DNA of 36,572 nucleotides from CAZQWJ01 sp964597265 (GTDB lineage Bacteria; Patescibacteriota; 4484-211; JAGQKX01), in NCBI GenBank assembly GCA_964597265.1, contig CAZQWJ010000009.1, positions 1-36,572 on the forward strand, in the 5' to 3' direction. The notes beneath the pieces are model-generated. The model searched no databases, was not told the DNA's origin, and saw only the letters and a program-made list of their open reading frames with translations. Below, one piece after another: positions 29,903-36,572 of the stretch; the first letter of the stretch is position 1, and each line of letters starts with the position of its first letter. A program made the position numbers and the translations under genes.

Positions 29903-30544
29903 TTACTGTGCCTCAGCCAAATAATCGTAGAGTATGTTCATATTCGGCACGCCACGATGGAGTTTGCCATTGAAAAAGAACGTCGGGGTGGAGTTCAAGT
30001 TCAAATCATGTGCAGTATTCTGATCATCACGTACATTCTGATCGTATATGCTTGCAGTCATCTTTTCTCTAAAGTCATCACCATCAAGCTCCAAACTCTC
30101 AGCATACCCTACAAACAGATCTGTTGGGTCGGAAACTTGTGACCACTCGTCTTGATTATTAAATAACAGATTATGGTATTCCCAAAAGAGCCCTTCTTCC
30201 GCTGCTATCTCAGAGGCTATTGCTGCCTTGCGGGCATTCAGGTGAATGCTGACGAGTGGAAAATGACGATGTACCAACCGAACAGTATCAGGATTATCTT
30301 GTACAAACGTATCCATGAGTGGGTATGCTGCTCGACATGCAGGACATTGAAAGTCTGAAAACTCAACTATGGTCAAGATTGCATCTTCTTCCGAAGCTCC
30401 CTTGGCATGTGGTTCGCCGCCGATCAAATAGGCCTGATCAACCTCGGTAGGAGTCTGGACCTTGTTCATGAGCCATACCAAACCGACAAACGTAAGGATG
30501 GTGATAACCAAAACTGCAAGAATGATTTTGTGCTCCGACTTCAT
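29903..30544 (-). CDS. DsbA-like membrane-anchored thiol-disulfide oxidoreductase
   Basis: 213 residues from ATG 30544. N-terminal transmembrane anchor (7-26), then a thioredoxin-fold domain with the active site CPAC (Cys67, Cys70) and cis-proline STPTFF (Pro187). The inserted helical domain between them is typical of DsbA/BdbD proteins. It would oxidise or isomerise exported proteins' disulfides outside the membrane. The partner could be CcdA (27588). A longer start at 30613 would overlap the permease and is not supported. It sits 16 bases after the permease stop. Confidence 0.92.
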   Translation of the reverse strand: MKSEHKIILAVLVITILTFVGLVWLMNKVQTPTEVDQAYLIGGEPHAKGASEEDAILTIVEFSDFQCPACRAAYPLMDTFVQDNPDTVRLVHRHFPLVSIHLNARKAAIASEIAAEEGLFWEYHNLLFNNQDEWSQVSDPTDLFVGYAESLELDGDDFREKMTASIYDQNVRDDQNTAHDLNLNSTPTFFFNGKLHRGVPNMNILYDYLAEAQ

Positions 30545-30560
30545 CACAATGTATTGTACA

Positions 30561-31550
30561 CTATAATCTGAGTGCCCGCAAAAGTTCGTACAAAACCCCA
30601 AAACTAAAGACAATCATCACCAGCCAGACGAACAATCTCTTATTATTTGCACGCGAGAGCTTGAGATACATCGCGCCTATAAGCACTCCTGCTAAGCCTA
30701 CCGTAATACCGCCACTGATCTCTAGGATACGCACAAAACTCACTTTACCTAGCAAAAATATAAGTAGCGGTGGATAGATAGCCAAAAACCAGCTTAGCGA
30801 CTTTGACAATTTGAAATCTGCTTCATACAAATCGCGTGCTACCCTACTCAAGCTAATACACGCGGTAGTAATTGCCACCAATGCAACCGCTGCTACAACC
30901 TTGGTGGTTGTTATCCCGAGAATCGGCTCAAGTCCGCTTATGGCATCTTCGCTAGTGGCATCTCCAGAAATGCCTACAATAATAACCGGGAATAATACAT
31001 ACACCACTGCCACCATGCTTGTCCCTATCAACACCGCTCTCTTTAAAATCTTTCCGTCATATCTAGTTATTTCCCCTANNNNNNNNNNNNNNNNNNNNNN
31101 NNNNNNNNNNNNNNNNNNNNNNNNNNNNNNNNNNNNNNNNNNNNNNNNNNNNNNNNNNNNNNNNNNNNNNNNNNNNNNAAAAAAGATGAGGGAGAAATAA
31201 AACGCCGGCAGATCAGGAAACAACAGATTCAAGAAGATCCCACCTTGAATAATATACGCCACACATGCGCCATATGCGCCAATCAGAAGCGAAACTGCAG
31301 CGATAATCTTACCTCTTTTGCCAAAGTATGTACCTGCATATCCTGCTAGTTGCTTGCGCCCTTTGACATGCAACAGAACCTGAACATACATCAGATTGAG
31401 CGTCAACGTGAGCACAAACGCGAGTAACACATGCCACACTCCTATCACGATCCCACTACGAACAAACGCATATGGCAATGCCAAAATACCTACCCCTATT
31501 GTCGCGCCGATAAGGGTAAAAAGCGGAGGTAGTAGTTTCATATAACGCAT
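30561..31550 (-). CDS. Aromatic amino-acid permease-like transporter, interrupted by a gap
   Basis: The N-terminal part (MKLLPPLFTLIGATIGVGILALPYA) is the classic start of the Trp/Tyr permease and related amino-acid transporter families, with the GATIGVGIL loop breaking helix 1. The gene has about ten visible helices. A 100-N gap (31079-31178) removes roughly one transmembrane segment in the middle. The frames on both sides agree if the true gap length is 1 more than a multiple of 3. Substrate is not known. It starts 9 bases after the D-lactate dehydrogenase stop. Confidence 0.85.
   Translation of the reverse strand: MRYMKLLPPLFTLIGATIGVGILALPYAFVRSGIVIGVWHVLLAFVLTLTLNLMYVQVLLHVKGRKQLAGYAGTYFGKRGKIIAAVSLLIGAYGACVAYIIQGGIFLNLLFPDLPAFYFSLIFFXXXXXXXXXXXXXXXXXXXXXXXXXXXXXXXXXXGEITRYDGKILKRAVLIGTSMVAVVYVLFPVIIVGISGDATSEDAISGLEPILGITTTKVVAAVALVAITTACISLSRVARDLYEADFKLSKSLSWFLAIYPPLLIFLLGKVSFVRILEISGGITVGLAGVLIGAMYLKLSRANNKRLFVWLVMIVFSFGVLYELLRALRL
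31079..31178. other. Scaffold gap (100 N)
   Basis: A run of exactly 100 N inside the permease gene. Unlike the gap at 28638, the flanks are not duplicated, so sequence is missing here. The length is a placeholder. Confidence 0.95.
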
Positions 31551-31559
31551 GCGGATGTA

Positions 31560-32567
31560 TTAACTGACTAGATTGGTAGGACTACCGACAATAAACTGTT
31601 TGATATTGTCTACCGTTGTTTGTAGATTGCGAAAGTGTGCCTCAGTGGTATTAAACGCGTTGTGTGGCGTGATGACAACATTGTCCATCTCAATTAGCAC
31701 ATGTCCTTCCAATACACTACGTACTTCTTCTTCAGTATGTTCTTCACTCAAAAACCGCAATTCATCTCGCAAAAATTCCTCTCCCTCCAGTACGTCCAAC
31801 CCTACTCCGGCCAGCCGTTTGTCATGTAATGCTTTGACAATCACATCTGTGTCAATCAGGCCGCCACGTGCAGTATTGATTAAGTACGCCCCAGGCTTGA
31901 TATGTTCGATAGTGTCCTCATTAATAATATGCAGCGTATGTTCGTTGAGAGGAAGGTGTAAGCTGACTACGTCGCTCTTCGCAAGTAACTGATTGAGATC
32001 CGGCTCGTATTGAAAATTATACTCTTGTGCCAACTGTGGATCAGGGTGGATATCATACACCAACACATTCATACCAAACCCATTCGCCATCTTTGCCACA
32101 TTGAGTCCGATATGTCCCCCTCCCACAATGCCTATGGTTTTGCCCAACAAGTCTACCCCTTGCAATCCTTCGTACGTGAAAGAGCCATCCTGCACGCGGC
32201 GTACTGATTCTGGAATTTTGCGAGTCAAGGCCAACAGCAGTGCCATCGTATGCTCTGCAACCGTAGCAGACCCATAAAATGGCACATTGGACACTAATAC
32301 ATTTTTTTCTTTGGCAGCGTCCAAGTCAATATGATCAAACCCGGTAGAACGAGTAGTGATATATCTAAGCTGCGGGAGCTTGTCAAAAAGCTGCCTCGTA
32401 ACATGAGAACCAACAAAAACGGCCGCTATCTCAGTATCGCTTTGCCCATGTTTGTCAATAAAATCGCTAACGGTCTCATCAACAAACGCCAATTCGTGCT
32501 CTCCCAGCTGTTCGCGAACGTATACCTGATGATCAGTGCTTGTGTAGTCAAAAAATGTAATCTTCAT
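31560..32567 (-). CDS. ldhA: D-lactate dehydrogenase (D-2-hydroxyacid dehydrogenase)
   Basis: 335 residues. NAD motif VGGGHIG (148-154), catalytic Arg234 in NTARGG, Glu around 261-263 in LDVLEGEE, and His302 in ITPHNAF. The layout matches fermentative D-lactate dehydrogenases (pyruvate to D-lactate, regenerating NAD). The start overlaps the stop of the kinase gene (ATGA), so translation is coupled. In a fermentative organism this is the likely NADH sink. Another 2-hydroxyacid dehydrogenase is possible. Confidence 0.92.
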   Translation of the reverse strand: MKITFFDYTSTDHQVYVREQLGEHELAFVDETVSDFIDKHGQSDTEIAAVFVGSHVTRQLFDKLPQLRYITTRSTGFDHIDLDAAKEKNVLVSNVPFYGSATVAEHTMALLLALTRKIPESVRRVQDGSFTYEGLQGVDLLGKTIGIVGGGHIGLNVAKMANGFGMNVLVYDIHPDPQLAQEYNFQYEPDLNQLLAKSDVVSLHLPLNEHTLHIINEDTIEHIKPGAYLINTARGGLIDTDVIVKALHDKRLAGVGLDVLEGEEFLRDELRFLSEEHTEEEVRSVLEGHVLIEMDNVVITPHNAFNTTEAHFRNLQTTVDNIKQFIVGSPTNLVS

Positions 32568-33577
32568 ACTGTTGCCACCCGACGTGGTTGTAGGCTGGTA
32601 TGCTCTCGTAATGTTTGTTCCATAGCTTGCGCAGACAAAAACCCTCGCGACGCTCCGGGTACTCGCATCACATGTGCGGATTCTGCCGCTCCCCACCGCA
32701 ATGCCTCGGATGGTTTGTGGCTGTTAATAAGTGCCGCAATCACTCCACACGAAAACGCATCTCCAGCCCCGGTTCGCTCGACAACCTCTGTAGGAAACGG
32801 CTCCTGGTGATACACATATTCCCCATCGTATCCATAGGCACCTTGAGCGCCATTAGTAATTATAATCATTTTTACGCCTAGACCCTTGATATCTCTCATC
32901 AATTCGATGACTCTTTCCTCGTCTGGCTTGGCTGACTTTTGGAGGTCAGTACGCTGGGCAAGTGAAGTTGCTTCCTCAAGATTGACCAGGAGCAAATCCA
33001 CATATCCGACAATCTCTCGAATAGCTTTGCCTTCTTTGATCTCTCTGCCACCGGGATTGTACGCAAGCATCGTTTGTGGATGTGTATCCATATAGGCACG
33101 TATCTCTTGATACATTTCGGGAAATGTATCAAAACCTGTCGAACTCAAAAAGATCCACTTTGGCTGCTCTCGTTCGATGTCGGCTACATGAAATACATAC
33201 GGTTCATCGCTATGAAACCCCAGTATAGTCCGATCTCCTTGAAAATTGAGGATCACTGACAGATCTGATCGTGCAGCTGATTGAATAAACCGCATATCAA
33301 AACCCCGCCGCTTGAGGACCTCCCGCGCGTATGCCCCAAACACATCGTTACCAAGTGCGGTTACCAGCTCCGCCTTAATCCCTATTGTTTTAAGTCCGGT
33401 TGTTACATTGAGCGCGTTTCCACCCAAATCAGTATTAAGCCGCTCGATTTGATATTTTGCTCCCCACAGCATACACATCTCTTTTTGGCCGAGTACTTCG
33501 CCTTCGTGCAAATGCGCCAACGGCATGTCCATGTAAATATCAAAAATTGAATGTCCGATCGAAATAATGTCAGTCAT
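32564..33577 (-). CDS. PfkB-family sugar kinase
   Basis: 337 residues. PfkB signature 1 GGNALNVTTGLKTIG (52-66), signature 2 ERTGAGDAFSCG with catalytic Asp273, and a NPGG motif (174-177). The family phosphorylates sugars such as ribose, fructose, tagatose or fructose phosphates. Placement directly after a class II aldolase and transketolase suggests a ribokinase or phosphofructokinase-type role in feeding the pentose or triose pool, but specificity cannot be read. It overlaps the aldolase stop by 8 bases and ends in an ATGA overlap with ldhA. Confidence 0.88.
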   Translation of the reverse strand: MTDIISIGHSIFDIYMDMPLAHLHEGEVLGQKEMCMLWGAKYQIERLNTDLGGNALNVTTGLKTIGIKAELVTALGNDVFGAYAREVLKRRGFDMRFIQSAARSDLSVILNFQGDRTILGFHSDEPYVFHVADIEREQPKWIFLSSTGFDTFPEMYQEIRAYMDTHPQTMLAYNPGGREIKEGKAIREIVGYVDLLLVNLEEATSLAQRTDLQKSAKPDEERVIELMRDIKGLGVKMIIITNGAQGAYGYDGEYVYHQEPFPTEVVERTGAGDAFSCGVIAALINSHKPSEALRWGAAESAHVMRVPGASRGFLSAQAMEQTLREHTSLQPRRVATV

Positions 33578-34451
33578 ATACGTATGCTTTTCCTGCAGAG
33601 CCAAACACCTGCATCTTGTCCTCAACTACCTTTTGTACTGCTTCGATCACTGGCGGCATTATCTTGTATGTCGCGACTTCATCTGTCGTATTGAGGATAT
33701 CACGAAGAGTGTCCCGGAACGCAATCCGCATCTCGCTGTTTACATTGACTTTAACAATATTCGCGGCTTGAATTGCCGCGCGTACCTGCTCATCCGGAAT
33801 GCCGGACCCTCCATGCATGGAAAGATAGCAACCCAACCGGTCACTGATCATCCCAATCCGCGCAATATCAAGCGTGGGAGGTTCAGCATACACGCCATGC
33901 ACATTGCCAAAAAACGCTGCAAAAATATCTACTCCTGTCTCCGCAACAAACATTTCGGCCTTGTCCACGTCAGTATACTTGGAACTATCCAATATGTCCT
34001 CAAGCGACGTTGTACGATGATCTGCAGAGGAGCCTTGAATATGATCCATTTCCCCTTCTACCAAAAGCCCCTTTGCATGAGCTGCTGTAACGACTTCCTT
34101 GGCTGTAGTGATGTTTTCTTCTAATGGCAGCGTCCCTCCATCAAAATGAATAAGATCAAAGCCGGCGTCAATAGCTGCATTGATCGGCTCCAACGTCAAC
34201 GCATGATCAAGATTGAGAAAAATAGGAAGGTTTGTTTCTTCCCGGTAGGCCTCCACCAACGCTTTGAGCTGTGGGATGCCCATGAACTCGCTTTCGCCTG
34301 GAGATGCTTCGATAATGAATGGCGAACGGGTAGACAGTGCTGCATTCGTGATAGCCTTGAATGTTTCTAGGTTTGCCACATTAAACGCCCCTATGGCAAA
34401 ATTTTCTTCTTTTGCTTTTTGTAACCAATCTTTTAGTACGTGCATAAACAT
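33570..34451 (-). CDS. fba: Class II fructose-bisphosphate aldolase family protein
   Basis: 293 residues. Zinc-binding residues are present: His83 in LDHA, Glu134 in VEGEMD, His185 in NVHGVY, His213 in SMHGGSG. Substrate motifs DGGTLPLEENI (104-114) and GGSG are kept. Some usual positions differ: LDHA for LDHG, and EMDHIQGSS where ELG and G are typical. It is a diverged or specialised class II aldolase, for example tagatose- or ketose-bisphosphate. It cleaves a ketose bisphosphate to DHAP and glyceraldehyde 3-phosphate. The ATG overlaps the transketolase stop by one base (TAATG). Confidence 0.9.
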   Translation of the reverse strand: MFMHVLKDWLQKAKEENFAIGAFNVANLETFKAITNAALSTRSPFIIEASPGESEFMGIPQLKALVEAYREETNLPIFLNLDHALTLEPINAAIDAGFDLIHFDGGTLPLEENITTAKEVVTAAHAKGLLVEGEMDHIQGSSADHRTTSLEDILDSSKYTDVDKAEMFVAETGVDIFAAFFGNVHGVYAEPPTLDIARIGMISDRLGCYLSMHGGSGIPDEQVRAAIQAANIVKVNVNSEMRIAFRDTLRDILNTTDEVATYKIMPPVIEAVQKVVEDKMQVFGSAGKAYVYD

Positions 34452-35434
34452 TATCTTGGCGCGAAAAACGCCCTCACCATCTCGGCAATTTTTTCTCCAG
34501 TCAGACCATAGTATTGTAACAGCTCGTCCGCTTCTCCTGATTGCCCGAATACATCAGGTATCCCAATTCGCTTGAGTGGAACCGGAAGTTGCTCTCCGAG
34601 TAGTTCTGCCACGGCACTGCCAAGCCCGCCGTTAATTTGGTGCTCTTCTATAGTAACCACATGCCTGGTTTTGGTAACCGAGGTCAAAATAGTTTTTTCA
34701 TCCAGTGGTTTTATGGTATGCGCGTTAATCACTTCGCAGGTAATCCCCTTAGCAGCCAAGATTTCACTTGCCATCAATGCTTCGTAGACCATAGGACCAC
34801 AGGCAACGAGCGTAATATCTTTGCCGTCGCGCAATACAACAGCCTTGCCTATTTCAAACGGTGCATCATCTCGCGAAAAGACCGGAGTTTTCTCTCTGCC
34901 AAATCGCACATACACCGGCGTGGGCCAATCTACCGCTGCCAAAACCGCGCGGTAGGTCTCTGGAACATCAGCGGGTGCAATAACCGTCATATTAGGCAAT
35001 ACTCGCATGATTGCTATATCCTCCAATGCCTGATGCGTTGCGCCATCAGGTCCTACGGATACTCCGGAGTGAGCACCGCCAATAATAACTTTTTGGTTGT
35101 TGTAACAAAGTGTCGTCCGCACCTGTACCCACGTCAACCCAGGACAAAACATTGCATATGACGATACAAATGGTATCTTACCCGCAGATGCAAGACCAGA
35201 AGCAACGCCAACCATATTAGCCTCAGATACGCCACATTCGATAAATCGTTCAGGGAACTTTTGCTGAAATGGCAATGATCGTGTTGACTCGGTCAGGTCA
35301 GCACACAACACAACCACATTGGGATTCTCCTCCCCTGCATGTACCATGCCATCCCCGTACCCATCACGGGTAGGGAGATGCTCGAGTGCTTTTCTGTCTT
35401 TCCAATCTTTTACCAAGTAGTGTTTGTTAAACAT
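34451..35434 (-). CDS. Transketolase, C-terminal subunit
   Basis: 327 residues covering the pyrimidine-binding (PYR) and C-terminal transketolase domains. Catalytic glutamate Glu71 in ECGVSEANM, and ADLTEST. The C-terminal domain carries EEHQINGGLGSAVAE. Together with the N-terminal subunit it makes one enzyme moving two-carbon units between sugar phosphates with thiamine diphosphate. Split transketolases like this are common in archaea and some bacteria. The start lies 2 bases after the N-subunit stop. Transaldolase-type genes are not seen. Confidence 0.95.
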   Translation of the reverse strand: MFNKHYLVKDWKDRKALEHLPTRDGYGDGMVHAGEENPNVVVLCADLTESTRSLPFQQKFPERFIECGVSEANMVGVASGLASAGKIPFVSSYAMFCPGLTWVQVRTTLCYNNQKVIIGGAHSGVSVGPDGATHQALEDIAIMRVLPNMTVIAPADVPETYRAVLAAVDWPTPVYVRFGREKTPVFSRDDAPFEIGKAVVLRDGKDITLVACGPMVYEALMASEILAAKGITCEVINAHTIKPLDEKTILTSVTKTRHVVTIEEHQINGGLGSAVAELLGEQLPVPLKRIGIPDVFGQSGEADELLQYYGLTGEKIAEMVRAFFAPR

Positions 35435-35436
35435 AG

Positions 35437-36312
35437 TTATTCATGTTCCGCCGTAATCTGCCCACCTAATGTCCGTAACTCACGCAGCGCTTCCATTGCC
35501 TCGCCCACATTGCCCTTAAGCCCTGGTGGTTTGCCATGCCATTCAAAATCGCGCTCCATATATTCGACTCCTTTGCCCGGAATAGTGTGACAGATAATGA
35601 CTGATGGTTTGTTAAAAACCGCCTTTGATTTTTCTATTGCATCAATGATTGCATGAATGTTATGACCATCCACCTCTTGTACATGCCAATTAAACGACTC
35701 GTATTTATCAGTAAACGACTCAAGCGGCATGATATCCTCGGTATATCCGTCTATCTGGATACTGTTGCGATCCACCAAAACCGTCAGGTTGTATAGTTTG
35801 TATTTTGCTGCAAACAAAACCGCCTCCCATGTATTGCCTTCCTGATGCTCCCCATCAGATAGCAGCGCATACACCCAGTTCTTGCGACGATCCATCAAAA
35901 AACTATACGCCATACCCGCCGCCTGTGATAAGCCCATGCCCAGAGGGCCACTGGTTGTTTCAAGTCCGGGCAAAGACGTGCGATGTGGGTGTCCCTGCAA
36001 TCGGGTACCAAATTTTCGCAATGTTAGTAACTCTTCACGAGGGAAAAATCCTGCATGTGCCATGGTCGCGTACAACACAGGACAAATGTGGCCATTAGAA
36101 AGCACCAATCGGTCACGGTCTTCCCAATCTGGATTTTTGGGGTCATATTTCATAACGCCGCCAAAATACAGTGCGGTAAACACATCCGCCATCCCAAGAG
36201 GGCCAGCAGAGTGGCCCGACCCTGCTTTGATCAACGCACGAATGATATCAACGCGTATCTGGTTGGCTCTTTGTTCTAGGGTTTGTAGTTGTTCTTCTGC
36301 TAATGTTGCCAT
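35437..36312 (-). CDS. Transketolase, N-terminal subunit
   Basis: 291 residues with the thiamine diphosphate-binding domain: GSGHSAGPLG (His34), NGHICP (His74), GHPHR (108), and the TPP/metal motif SDGEHQEGN to VDRN (Asp153, Asn183). It pairs with the C subunit. Start ATG 36312; TATACT on the minus strand lies 13 bases before it, a possible internal promoter. The gene begins 6 bases after the glutaredoxin stop. Confidence 0.95.
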   Translation of the reverse strand: MATLAEEQLQTLEQRANQIRVDIIRALIKAGSGHSAGPLGMADVFTALYFGGVMKYDPKNPDWEDRDRLVLSNGHICPVLYATMAHAGFFPREELLTLRKFGTRLQGHPHRTSLPGLETTSGPLGMGLSQAAGMAYSFLMDRRKNWVYALLSDGEHQEGNTWEAVLFAAKYKLYNLTVLVDRNSIQIDGYTEDIMPLESFTDKYESFNWHVQEVDGHNIHAIIDAIEKSKAVFNKPSVIICHTIPGKGVEYMERDFEWHGKPPGLKGNVGEAMEALRELRTLGGQITAEHE

Positions 36313-36318
36313 GTGTTC

Positions 36319-36572
36319 TTATTGCAGTATACCGTGTAACAGATCTTCATGAAAACCCACCAAATGAGTTTCTTCACCTTTTTGGATGATTCTAGTAAAT
36401 GGCACGGACCGCTGCCCTGAGATATCAATCATTTCCTGAGCCTTGTCAGGATCCTCATCTACAAAATAATTAGTATAGGGGATGTTGTGTTGCTCCAACC
36501 AGGCTTTTTGCTGTTTGCAAAAATTGCACGTATGCGTACTGTACATGATGATTTTGGGGAGTTGGTTGAGGG
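36319..36572 (-). CDS. Glutaredoxin-like protein, 5' end beyond the window
   Basis: Thioredoxin-fold protein with active site CNFC and a cis-proline motif SVPFTRI. From ATG 36546 it is 75 residues. Upstream codons in frame read ...LPKII before MYSTHTCNFC, which matches the first beta strand of glutaredoxins (xxIxIYSTxxC). The true start is therefore probably outside the window, and ATG 36546 would cut the first strand. It may be a NrdH/Grx-type protein reducing disulfides with glutathione or another thiol. First visible gene of the carbon operon. Confidence 0.85.
   Translation of the reverse strand, partial: LNQLPKIIMYSTHTCNFCKQQKAWLEQHNIPYTNYFVDEDPDKAQEMIDISGQRSVPFTRIIQKGEETHLVGFHEDLLHGILQ

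Noticed and set aside
32567..32696. Longer D-lactate dehydrogenase start at 32696
   Set aside because: The extra 43 residues lie inside the PfkB gene in another frame and do not match the family. ATG 32567 with an ATGA overlap fits.
1..36572. tRNA or rRNA genes
   Set aside because: No cloverleaf-type sequence or rRNA segment was recognised by eye on either strand. A tRNAscan run was not possible, so a divergent tRNA cannot be excluded.

Overview
The window reads as a chromosomal scaffold of a Patescibacteria / Candidate Phyla Radiation bacterium. This is inferred from gene content and style, not from a marker tree. Genes are very tightly packed and often overlap by 1-8 nt. Housekeeping genes (secA, serS, lysS, two greA copies, lgt, tgt) sit among many small lineage-restricted proteins. 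Carbon metabolism is a pared-down fermentative set: a split transketolase, class II aldolase, a PfkB kinase and D-lactate dehydrogenase. No rRNA, tRNA, CRISPR array, phage or transposase gene was found. Two runs of exactly 100 N show that it is a scaffold; one is flanked by identical 55-base copies and is an assembly seam inside one gene.

Layout. 1-3700: repeat-rich, gene-poor flank with tandem palindromic repeats, two visibly GC-rich genes (a small membrane protein and a 411-residue lipoprotein), each with a strong Shine-Dalgarno and terminator, and between them a ~700-nt non-coding stretch with a near-perfect promoter and many helices. 3750-7650: a divergent pair of large unknown genes, each followed by a small acidic gene. 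7647-9474: tgt, a possible 52-residue ORF and a DUF4870/Tic20-like membrane protein. 9479-17491: a leftward operon serS - small unknown - large unknown - small unknown (paralogue) - large unknown - secA - helix-turn-helix protein. 17549-21688: a leftward operon greA2 - greA1 - lysS fused to an HD domain - membrane protein, bounded by a promoter and a terminator. 21685-25991: lgt divergent from a SufS-like desulfurase, a small Cys-containing membrane protein, a half-size MFS protein and a flavoprotein disulfide reductase. 26027-28277: a membrane protein, a His-rich membrane-anchored protein, a 65-residue Cys-rich protein and a CcdA-type thiol transporter. 28285-36572: a long leftward run glutaredoxin - transketolase N - transketolase C - aldolase - PfkB kinase - D-lactate dehydrogenase - amino-acid permease - DsbA-like - HD hydrolase - EamA transporter.

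How it fits together. The right-hand operon links pentose/triose interconversion to lactate, consistent with fermentation plus scavenging (permease, EamA). Thiol chemistry recurs (glutaredoxin, DsbA-like, CcdA, disulfide reductase, desulfurase, Cys/His-rich proteins), suggesting an active extracytoplasmic redox or metal-handling layer. The serS-secA operon and the 3808-7650 cluster contain paired small/large unknown genes that look lineage-specific.

The most general signal is transcriptional. At least eight genes have a -10 box, often the extended TGnTAnnnT form, ending 6-7 nt before the start codon. This predicts leaderless mRNAs, alongside a minority of genes with strong Shine-Dalgarno sites. 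Other points worth following are the LysRS-HD fusion with an altered motif 3, a GreA copy with a changed catalytic tip, the structured non-coding locus at 1575-2297, and the metal/thiol cassette.
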